Assembly: GCA_034667465.1 (NCBI GenBank)
Contig: JAXDJV010000013.1
Span: forward strand, 62,001 to 126,000
Reading direction: 5' to 3'
Length of the DNA: 64,000 bases
From: JAOBAU01 sp034667465
Lineage (GTDB): Bacteria > Acidobacteriota > Thermoanaerobaculia > Gp7-AA8
Under the pieces are notes generated by a model, which did not search any database, was not told the DNA's origin, and worked only from the letters and a program-made list of their open reading frames with translations. The translations under genes and the position numbers were made by a program. This document shows positions 27,430-33,977 of the stretch, one piece after another; positions within the stretch are counted from its first letter, which is position 1; the number at the start of each line of letters is the position of its first letter.

Positions 27430-30400
27430 ATGAAACTCGGCATCGACGATTACAGCTACGCGGACCTCTACGATTACAAACGACTGCAGCAGCTCGCGCT
27501 GACGTTCGATCGGCTCCTCGCGGAACGCGACCCTGAGCTCTTCAGCCGTTTCGACGGTTACCGCGCGGCGATGCAGACCGGCATCGCGCATGGCGGACTG
27601 GCGGCGCCCGAAGAGTCGGCGCTGCTCATCGACGTCTCGAAACATCTCGGCGCCTTCACCGAACAACTCTTCCATACCGATGCGACGCCGATCCGCACGC
27701 GGACGATGCGCGACACGCAGGTCGCGAAGTTCAAGAAAGAGTTCGTCGGCAAACGCGTCGCGAAAGTAACGACGCCAATCGCCGACCCGTCGACGCTTGA
27801 TGCCGCCGTCCAGGCGCTGATGCGCATCATCGCCGGCGCGCGCGAACGCGATCAGGAATACGCGCTCGCCGCGACCGCCAATCGACTGCTCGATCTCGAG
27901 CGCGAGTATCCGCGCGGTGCGAAAGCGGCCACGCCGTCTGAGGAATCGCGCGCCGCATTGCGCCAGCTGCGCGACGAGTTGCGCGCCGCGGACGTCTTCG
28001 AAGACACGCTCGTCCGCAAGGAACGCGTCGATTCGCCCGAAGCGCTGGCGCGTGAAGCGACGGCGCTGCACGGCATCATCGATCTCCTCATCGACTGGTG
28101 CGCCGCGCGCTGGAAGGAAGGACGCTTCGACGGCTTCACGTCGTTTCATCTGCCGAAGCCGCTCGTCTTCGATCATCTCGTGGCGACGGAAACGCGCGAC
28201 TCCAACAGCGTCACCGGCGACTCGCATCATCTCCGCCGCCGCGACGGCTTCGCGCTCACCGACAACCGCGCCACGCCGCGTCAGATCACCGATCAATCGC
28301 ATTACTGCATCTGGTGTCACGAGCGGAAAAAGGATTCCTGTGCGCACGGCTTTCCGGAGAAAGACGACACGTTCAAGGTCAACCCGCTCGGTATGCCGCT
28401 GGCCGGCTGTCCGCTCGACGAGCGCATCGGCGAGATGAACATTCTCCGCGCGCAGGGCGAATCGATCGCGTCACTGGCGATGGTGATGATCGACAACCCG
28501 ATGTGCCCCGGCACCGGCCATCGCATCTGCAATGACTGCATGCGCTCGTGCATTTTTCAGAAGCAGGATCCGGTCGACATTCCGCAGATCGAGACCGGCG
28601 TCCTGACCGACGTGCTCTTCATTCCGTGGGGCTTCGAAATCTACTCGCTGCTCACTCGCTGGAACCCGCTGAACGTTCGCCGTCCGATGGCGCTCCCCTA
28701 CAACGGGAAGAACGTCCTCGTCGTCGGCCTCGGGCCGGCCGGCTACACGCTCGCGCATTACCTGGCCAACGAAGGCTTCGGCGTCATCGCCATCGACGGA
28801 CTGAAAATCGAACCGCTCGATGAGAAGCTGCTGCACGAGCCGATCCGCGATGCGAAGGTTCTGTGGGAGCAGCTCGACGATCGCATCCTCGCCGGATTCG
28901 GCGGTGTTTCCGAGTACGGAATCACCGTCCGCTGGGACAAGAACTTCCTGAAAGTGATCCGCATCGCGCTCGAACGGCGCGCGAATCTGAAGGTCTACGG
29001 CGGCGTCCGTTTCGGCGGCACGCTGATGATCGAAGACGCGTTCGACAAGCTCGGCGTCGATCACATCGCCATCGCCGCCGGCGCCGGAACGCCGACGATC
29101 GTCCGAATGAAGAACAACCTCATTCGCGGCATTCGCAAGGCGTCCGACTTCCTGATGGCGCTGCAGCTCGGCGGCACGTTCAAGAAGTCATCGATGTCCA
29201 ATCTGCAGGTAAGGCTGCCGGCAGTAGTGATCGGCGGCGGACTGACGGCGATCGACACCGCGACGGAACTGTTCGCCTACTACCCGATTCAGGTCGAGAA
29301 GATCCTCGATCGCTATGAAGCGATGGCGGCGGAGTTCGGCGAAGAGGTTGTGCGCGCCGCATACGACGCCGAAGAAAAACAGATCCTCGATGAGTTCCTC
29401 GCGCACGGCCGCGCCGTTCGCGAGGAACGACAGCGCGCCGCGGACGCAAACGTGAAACCGGACTTCGTGCCGCTCGTGCGCGAGTGGGGCGGCGTGACGA
29501 TCGCCTATCGCAAGTCGCTCCTCGATTCGCCGGCGTATCGCCTCAATCACGAAGAGGTCATCAAAGCGTTCGAGGAAGGGATCGCGTACGCCGAAAATCT
29601 CTCGCCGATCGAAGCGATGAACGACGAGTTCGGACACCTCAGCTCGATCGTTTTCGCGAAGCAGATCGTCGAAGACGGACGGTGGAAAGATTCCGCGGAG
29701 CTGGTGACTCTGAACGCGCGATCGCTGATGGTCGCCGCCGGCACGAGTCCGAACGTCATCTATGAGAAAGAGCATCCGAAGACGTTCCGTCTCGACAAGT
29801 ACGGACAGTTCTTCCAGAGTTTCGCGGTTACGCCGTCGAATGAACTGATCGAAATCGACCCGAACCACGAGCAGGGATTCTTCACGTCGTATCAGCACGC
29901 CGCCGATCACAAAAAGCTGATCACGTTTTACGGCGACAACCATCCGCGTTACGCGGGAAATGTCGTGAAAGCGATGGCGTCGGCGAAGGACGGCTATCCG
30001 CACGTGACCGCGCTTTTCGCGCGCGAGTTGATGGAGCTCGATCGCAGCGATGAAGCGCAGTCGGCGCGCGACGATCGCTGGCAGTCCCTCGTCGAAACAC
30101 TGGACGATGGGTTGCTCGCGCACGTGCACGAAGTCAATCGACTGACGCCGACGATCGTCGAGGTCGTCGTTCGCGCGCAGTTCGCCGCGCGCCATTTCGA
30201 GCCGGGCCAGTTCTTCCGTTTGCAGAATTTCGAATCGCACGCGGTGGACGTCGACGGCACGAAGCTGGTGATGGAGGGAATCGCGCTCACCGGCGCGTGG
30301 ACCGATCCGGATCGCGGTCTCTTGTCGCTGATCATCCTCGAGATGGGCGGCTCATCGCGTTTGTGCGCGCACCTGCGACCGGGCGAACCGGTCGTCGTGA

Positions 30401-31080
30401 TGGGACCGACCGGCACGCCGACCGAGATCCCGCACAACGAAACGATCCTCCTCGCTGGCGGCGGCCTCGGCAACGCCGTGCTCTTCTCGATCGCGAAGGC
30501 GTTGAAAGACGCCGGCTGCCGCGTCGTCTACTTCGCCGGTTACAAGAAGAAGGAAGACGTCTTCAAGCGCGACGAGATCGAGCTCGGTACCGATCAGGTG
30601 ATCTGGTCGGTCGACGCAGGAGAAGGGATCGTGCCGCGACGTCCGCAGGACCGCGCGTTTGTCGGCAACATCGTGCAATCAATGCTCGCCTACGCGACGA
30701 ATGCACCGGAGATCGACCTGCGCGAAGCCACGCGCGTAATCGCCATCGGCTCCGACGGAATGATGCGAGCGGTCAAAGACGCGCGCCACGGAGTGCTCGC
30801 CCCGCACCTCGCTCCGACTCACATCGGCATCGGCTCGATCAACTCACCGATGCAATGCATGATGAAACAGGTCTGCGCACAATGCCTCCAGCGCCACGTC
30901 GACCCGAAGACCGGAAAAGAGACGTTCATCTTTTCGTGCTTCAACCAGGACCAGCCGCTCGACGACGTCGACTTCGCGAACCTCCGCGCCAGACTCCGCC
31001 AGAACACCGTGACCGAGAAACTGGCAAACCTCTGGCTGACCCGCCTGCTGTCGAAGAAAGAGATGGCCGAGGTACGATGA
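27430..31080 (+). CDS. Fused NfnB/GltD-like and NfnA/PyrK-like flavin iron-sulfur oxidoreductase
   Basis: A 1216-residue cytoplasmic redox enzyme. Residues 1 to about 285 form a helical region of no known family. A cysteine-rich ferredoxin-like part follows: CIWCHERKKDSC (about 293), GCPLDE and MCPGTGHRICNDCMRSC (about 358-374). A GltD-like two-dinucleotide-binding unit comes next, VVGLGPAGYTLAHYLANEG near 430 and VVIGGGLTAIDTA near 598. The C-terminal third (about 870-1216) is a ferredoxin-reductase/PyrK-like FAD-NAD unit with LLAGGGLGNAVLF near 1007 and a 2Fe-2S motif MMKQVCAQCLQRH...FSC near 1142. NfnAB normally uses two subunits. ATG 27430 avoids the palindrome; the stop overlaps the first antitoxin (ATGA). 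Confidence 0.8.
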   Translation: MKLGIDDYSYADLYDYKRLQQLALTFDRLLAERDPELFSRFDGYRAAMQTGIAHGGLAAPEESALLIDVSKHLGAFTEQLFHTDATPIRTRTMRDTQVAKFKKEFVGKRVAKVTTPIADPSTLDAAVQALMRIIAGARERDQEYALAATANRLLDLEREYPRGAKAATPSEESRAALRQLRDELRAADVFEDTLVRKERVDSPEALAREATALHGIIDLLIDWCAARWKEGRFDGFTSFHLPKPLVFDHLVATETRDSNSVTGDSHHLRRRDGFALTDNRATPRQITDQSHYCIWCHERKKDSCAHGFPEKDDTFKVNPLGMPLAGCPLDERIGEMNILRAQGESIASLAMVMIDNPMCPGTGHRICNDCMRSCIFQKQDPVDIPQIETGVLTDVLFIPWGFEIYSLLTRWNPLNVRRPMALPYNGKNVLVVGLGPAGYTLAHYLANEGFGVIAIDGLKIEPLDEKLLHEPIRDAKVLWEQLDDRILAGFGGVSEYGITVRWDKNFLKVIRIALERRANLKVYGGVRFGGTLMIEDAFDKLGVDHIAIAAGAGTPTIVRMKNNLIRGIRKASDFLMALQLGGTFKKSSMSNLQVRLPAVVIGGGLTAIDTATELFAYYPIQVEKILDRYEAMAAEFGEEVVRAAYDAEEKQILDEFLAHGRAVREERQRAADANVKPDFVPLVREWGGVTIAYRKSLLDSPAYRLNHEEVIKAFEEGIAYAENLSPIEAMNDEFGHLSSIVFAKQIVEDGRWKDSAELVTLNARSLMVAAGTSPNVIYEKEHPKTFRLDKYGQFFQSFAVTPSNELIEIDPNHEQGFFTSYQHAADHKKLITFYGDNHPRYAGNVVKAMASAKDGYPHVTALFARELMELDRSDEAQSARDDRWQSLVETLDDGLLAHVHEVNRLTPTIVEVVVRAQFAARHFEPGQFFRLQNFESHAVDVDGTKLVMEGIALTGAWTDPDRGLLSLIILEMGGSSRLCAHLRPGEPVVVMGPTGTPTEIPHNETILLAGGGLGNAVLFSIAKALKDAGCRVVYFAGYKKKEDVFKRDEIELGTDQVIWSVDAGEGIVPRRPQDRAFVGNIVQSMLAYATNAPEIDLREATRVIAIGSDGMMRAVKDARHGVLAPHLAPTHIGIGSINSPMQCMMKQVCAQCLQRHVDPKTGKETFIFSCFNQDQPLDDVDFANLRARLRQNTVTEKLANLWLTRLLSKKEMAEVR

Positions 31081-31235
31081 AGACGATGAAACCGCAGGTG
31101 CAGGAAGAGGAAAACGGATTCGTCATCGACGACCCGGAGTTGCAGGCGGAGCTCGACGCTGCGATTGAGGAACTCGACCGTGGTGAAGGGATGGACGCGT
31201 TTGAGTTCCTTCGGCAATTGCGCCAGCAGCAGTGA
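31077..31235 (+). CDS. Antitoxin of TA cassette 1
   Basis: A 52-residue acidic protein (MKTMKPQVQEEENGF... ending EFLRQLRQQQ). It has no recognisable DNA-binding domain; the C-terminal helix MDAFEFLRQLR is the part expected to wrap the toxin. The start ATG overlaps the stop of the preceding flavoprotein, and its stop overlaps the toxin GTG. The closest relative is the antitoxin of cassette 2. Antitoxin identity rests on position, size and acidity. Confidence 0.72.
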   Translation: MKTMKPQVQEEENGFVIDDPELQAELDAAIEELDRGEGMDAFEFLRQLRQQQ

Positions 31236-31531
31236 CGTCGAGACGGCTGATCGTGTCGCCGCGCGGTCTTCGCGCTCTTGAATCAGCGCGCGGCTGGTGG
31301 CGCCGCAATCGGGATAAAGCCCCGGCCGCATTCGACGACGATGTCGAGGAAGCCTTCAGCCATGTCGTTGAGCAGCCCTTCAACGGTGTCGAGAGCCGCG
31401 ACCGCCGCGGCCGTCGAACGCGACGCGTTCTTGCCGAACGAATCCGCTACTACATCTACTACCGCGTGACCGACGACGCGGTCGAAGTGCTGACGATCTG
31501 GCACGCCTCCCGCCGCCCGCCCCGGCTCTGA
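31232..31531 (+). CDS. RelE/ParE-family toxin 1
   Basis: A 99-residue basic protein of the RelE/ParE superfamily. The typical pattern is seen: SPRGLRALESARGWWRRN in the first helices, AAFDDDVEEAF, and the beta-sheet core ERIRYYIYYRV followed by EVLTIWHASR. RelE members cut mRNA in the ribosome and ParE members poison gyrase; the sequence does not decide between them. It begins with GTG at 31232, overlapping the antitoxin stop (GTGA). The last residues HASRRPPRL are shared by the first four toxins. Confidence 0.82.
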   Translation: MTSRRLIVSPRGLRALESARGWWRRNRDKAPAAFDDDVEEAFSHVVEQPFNGVESRDRRGRRTRRVLAERIRYYIYYRVTDDAVEVLTIWHASRRPPRL

Positions 31532-31567
31532 TCGCCACTTCTGTGCGACCGAGGTACGATAAGCGTG

Positions 31568-31720
31568 ATGAAACCGCTGGTGAAGGAAGAGGAAGAGGTC
31601 TACGTCGTAGACGATCCCGAGCTGGAAGCCGCAATCGAGGAAGGCATCGCCGATCTGGATCGCGGTGAGTCGATGGACGCGTTCGAGTTTCTTCGGCAAC
31701 TCCGAAATCAACAGCAGTGA
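31568..31720 (+). CDS. Antitoxin of TA cassette 2
   Basis: A 50-residue acidic protein beginning MKPLVKEEEEVYVVDDPELE and ending FLRQLRNQQQ. It resembles antitoxin 1, especially in the C-terminal MDAFEFLRQLR. The upstream ATG used in other cassettes is ATA here (GATAAG), so translation should begin at the second ATG, 31568. Its stop overlaps the GTG of toxin 2, which is frameshifted, leaving this antitoxin without an intact partner in its own cassette. Confidence 0.7.
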   Translation: MKPLVKEEEEVYVVDDPELEAAIEEGIADLDRGESMDAFEFLRQLRNQQQ

Positions 31721-32000
31721 CGTCGAGGCAGCTCGTTGTATCCCTTCGCGCTCGTCGTGATCTCGAAACTGCACGCAGTTGGTGGCTCCGCAACCGGCAC
31801 AAAGCGCCTGCCGCTTTCGACGACGACATTCGCGACTCTCTTGAACTAATTCTGCGCGAGCCTCTATGCGGAACCGCGGTGCGCTCTCGCAGCGGCCGAC
31901 CGCTACGGAGATTCGTTACTACATCTACTACCGTGTGAGCGAGCGCGAGGTCGGCATCATCACGATCTGGCACGCCTCCCGCCGCCCGCCCCGGCTCTGA
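31717..32000 (+). pseudogene. RelE/ParE-family toxin 2, frameshifted
   Basis: The first 60 or so codons match toxin 1 (MTSRQLVVSLRARRDLETA, HKAPAAFDDDIRDSLE). Near 31905 the reading frame is lost and a TGA ends it at 31938 after 73 codons. In another frame the proper ending continues: EIRYYIYYRVSEREVG, then ITIWHASRRPPRL, stop at 32000. Compared with toxin 1 the segment between the arginine-rich turn and the YYIYY strand is shorter by a net 7 bases. The lost part includes the core strands, so the product should be inactive. Confidence 0.85.
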
Positions 32001-32027
32001 TCGCTACCTGCGTGCGACCGAGGTACG

Positions 32028-32189
32028 ATGAACGTGATGAAACCGCTGGTGAAGGAAGAGGAAGAGGTCGAGCTTACGCCGGAGGAAGAGGCGATGCTCG
32101 ACGCGGCGATCGCGGAGGCAGATGCCGGCGAGTATGTTGATGCCGACGTTTTCCTCGCCGAGCTTCGCGCGGCGCGGCCGCTGCGCTGA
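32028..32189 (+). CDS. Antitoxin of TA cassette 3
   Basis: A 53-residue acidic protein (MNVMKPLVKEEEEVELTPEE... ending LRAARPLR). The N-terminal MKPLVKEEEEVE matches cassette 2, while the middle LTPEEEAMLDAAIAEA is shared with cassettes 4 and 5 only. An alternative ATG lies at 32037. The TGA overlaps the ATG of toxin 3 (TGATG). No DNA-binding domain is visible. Confidence 0.7.
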   Translation: MNVMKPLVKEEEEVELTPEEEAMLDAAIAEADAGEYVDADVFLAELRAARPLR

Positions 32190-32482
32190 TGCGGCGAATG
32201 CACATCGTCGCATCTGCGACGCGCCAGATTCGCGCAGCCGCTGAGTGGTGGCGAAGGCACCGCGACAAAGCGCCTCACGCGTTCGATGACGACATCGACG
32301 AGGCGTTCGCGCTCATTCGCCGCGAGCCGGGGGTCGGCGTTCCCGCCCGATATGGCAGACATTCCGACGTTCGGCGGCTCTACCTCGAGCGGATCCGGTA
32401 TTACATCTACTATCGGGTGGTGAACGATGAGGTGTTGATCCTCGCCATCCGCCACGCCTCCCGCCGCCCGCCGCGGCTCTGA
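32189..32482 (+). CDS. RelE/ParE-family toxin 3
   Basis: A 97-residue protein with the superfamily pattern TRQIRAAAEWWRRHRDKAP, FDDDIDEAFALIRREPG, LYLERIRYYIYYRV and LAIRHASRRPPRL. It forms a subgroup with toxins 4 and 5, sharing REPGVGVPxRYGR, which toxins 1 and 2 lack. Starts with ATG on the TGATG overlap. Intact length. Confidence 0.82.
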   Translation: MRRMHIVASATRQIRAAAEWWRRHRDKAPHAFDDDIDEAFALIRREPGVGVPARYGRHSDVRRLYLERIRYYIYYRVVNDEVLILAIRHASRRPPRL

Positions 32483-32509
32483 TCGCCACTTCTGGGCGAC
32501 CGAGGTACG

Positions 32510-32671
32510 ATGAACGCGATGAAACCGCTGGTGAAGGAAGAGGAAGAAGTCGTCGAGCTCACGCCGGAGGAAGAGGCAATGCTTGACGCGGCGATCGCGG
32601 AGGCTGAGGCGGGCAACTTCGTCGACGAAGAAGTCGTCTACGCTGAGTTCCCGAAGTTGCGCCCGCGCTGA
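32510..32671 (+). CDS. Antitoxin of TA cassette 4
   Basis: A 53-residue acidic protein beginning MNAMKPLVKEEEEVVELTPE, with C-terminal FVDEEVVYAEFPKLRPR. The C-terminus differs from cassette 3 but is close to cassette 5 (VYAEFPSLRPR), so pairing specificity may lie there. TGATG overlap with toxin 4; alternative ATG at 32519. Confidence 0.7.
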   Translation: MNAMKPLVKEEEEVVELTPEEEAMLDAAIAEAEAGNFVDEEVVYAEFPKLRPR

Positions 32672-32964
32672 TGCGGCAACTTCGCTTCACGGACGCGGCA
32701 TGGCGTCAGTATTTCCGCGCTGGTGGCTGGTGGACAAAGCATCGCGACAAAGCACCCAACGCGTTCCGCGACGATATTGAAGCGGGTCTGCTGCTCATTC
32801 GCCGCGAGCCGGGCGTCGGCGTTCCCGTCCGATACGGAAGACACTCCAACGTTCGGCGTCTCTACCTCGAACGAGTCCGTTACCTCATCTACTACCAGGT
32901 CGTGCCCGACGCTATTCGCGTCCTCGCCATATGCCACGCCTCCCGCCGCCCGCCCCGGCTCTGA
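32671..32964 (+). CDS. RelE/ParE-family toxin 4
   Basis: A 97-residue protein: AAWRQYFRAGGWWTKHRDKAP, FRDDIEAGLLLIRREPGVG, LYLERVRYLIYYQV, LAICHASRRPPRL. Two positions of the usual core differ from its neighbours (YLIYYQ instead of YYIYYR, and CHASR instead of RHASR), losing a basic residue that in RelE/ParE relatives is often part of the active surface. It may be less active or target something else. Frame intact. Confidence 0.8.
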   Translation: MRQLRFTDAAWRQYFRAGGWWTKHRDKAPNAFRDDIEAGLLLIRREPGVGVPVRYGRHSNVRRLYLERVRYLIYYQVVPDAIRVLAICHASRRPPRL

Positions 32965-32991
32965 GCGCCACCTGCGTGCGACCGAGGTACG

Positions 32992-33150
32992 ATGGACGCG
33001 ATGAAATCGTTGGTGAAGGAAGAGGAAGAAGTCGAGCTTACGCCGGAGGAAGAGGCGATGCTTGACGCGGCGATCGACGCCGAGGAGGCGGGCGACTTCG
33101 TTGACGAAGAAGCTGTCTACGCTGAGTTCCCCAGCTTGCGCCCGCGTTGA
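32992..33150 (+). CDS. Antitoxin of TA cassette 5
   Basis: A 52-residue acidic protein beginning MDAMKSLVKEEEEVELTPEE and ending VYAEFPSLRPR. Closest to cassette 4. A second ATG lies at 33001. Its TGA overlaps the ATG of toxin 5. Confidence 0.7.
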   Translation: MDAMKSLVKEEEEVELTPEEEAMLDAAIDAEEAGDFVDEEAVYAEFPSLRPR

Positions 33151-33443
33151 TGCTGCGACTGCGCTTTCTAACACCGGCGTGGCGGCAACTTCGGGCGGCA
33201 GCGCAGTGGCGGCGGAAGCATAGAGACAAGGCGCCGGACGCGTTTGACGACGATCTGGCCGAAGGGTTCCTGCTCATCCGGCGCGAGCCGGGCGTCGGTG
33301 TGCCAGTCCGATTCGGACGCCGAAGAGACGTACGGAAGCTGCACCTCGAACGAATCCGCTACGACGTTTACTATCGCGTCGTGCGCGATGAAGTACGCAT
33401 CCTCGCCATCCGCCACTCCTCCCGCCGCCCGCCCTCGCTCTGA
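33150..33443 (+). CDS. RelE/ParE-family toxin 5
   Basis: A 97-residue protein: TPAWRQLRAAAQWRRKHRDKAP, FDDDLAEGFLLIRREPGVG, LHLERIRYDVYYRV, LAIRHSSRRPPSL. The last cassette of the array; its end differs slightly from the others (HSSRRPPSL), and the repeat block downstream is truncated before the mgtC-like gene. A TTG three bases earlier is a possible but less likely start. Confidence 0.82.
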   Translation: MLRLRFLTPAWRQLRAAAQWRRKHRDKAPDAFDDDLAEGFLLIRREPGVGVPVRFGRRRDVRKLHLERIRYDVYYRVVRDEVRILAIRHSSRRPPSL

Positions 33444-33462
33444 TCGTCTATCATCGCCCGCC

Positions 33463-33957
33463 ATGGAGTTTGTGCATCCGACCGGCGTGGCGGACCTCGT
33501 CATGCGGCTTTCTGCGGCGACCGTGATTGGCGGTTTGATCGGGGTCGATCGGGAGGCACGCGGGAAGCCGGCGGGGCTGCGGACGCATGCGCTGGTTTCG
33601 CTCGGCGCGGCGCTCGTCACCATCGTCACCATCCGGTTGACGGGAGAGGGAATCGTTGATGCGAATGCGATCAGCCGCGCCATTCAGGGGATCGTTGCCG
33701 GCGTCGGATTTCTCGGAGCCGGGGCGATCCTCAAGACCAACGGCACCAACACAGAGATGGTGCAGGGGCTGACGACCGCGGCGACGATCTGGTTCGTCGC
33801 GTCGCTCGGAATTGCGTGCGGCGCGGGACAGTGGTTCGCGGGCCTGATCGCGGTCGGCTTCGCGCTCCTCATCCTCATCGTCGGCGGGCCGATCGAAGGG
33901 CTCGTTCATCGCCTCTTCCACAAACGTCGCGGGCGCGACTCAACGACCGGTCCGTAG
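33463..33957 (+). CDS. MgtC/SapB-family membrane protein
   Basis: A 164-residue inner-membrane protein with about four to five helices. The family N-terminal motif is LSAATVIGGLIGVDREARGK, followed by GLRTHALVSLGAALVT and IVAGVGFLGAGAILK. MgtC proteins are linked to growth at low magnesium and to F-ATPase control in some pathogens, not to direct transport. ATG 33463 begins just ahead of the conserved part. It follows the TA array by 19 bases; there is no visible riboswitch. A CorA gene lies 14 kb away. Confidence 0.85.
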   Translation: MEFVHPTGVADLVMRLSAATVIGGLIGVDREARGKPAGLRTHALVSLGAALVTIVTIRLTGEGIVDANAISRAIQGIVAGVGFLGAGAILKTNGTNTEMVQGLTTAATIWFVASLGIACGAGQWFAGLIAVGFALLILIVGGPIEGLVHRLFHKRRGRDSTTGP

Positions 33958-33977
33958 CTCTTGTAGACTCGCGCGCC

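Larger units (their letters stand above)
31501..33445 (+). repeat. Five-copy junction repeat of the TA array
   Basis: A block of about 60 bases, starting CACGCCTCCCGCCGCCCG and ending CGACCGAGGTACGATG, recurs at 31502-31560, 31971-32030, 32453-32512 and 32935-32994, with a fifth partial copy at 33414-33445. It covers the last codons of each toxin and the start of the next antitoxin. Spacing is 469-482 bases. The closing motif CCGAGGTACGATGA is also the end of the upstream flavoprotein gene (31067-31080). Confidence 0.9.
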
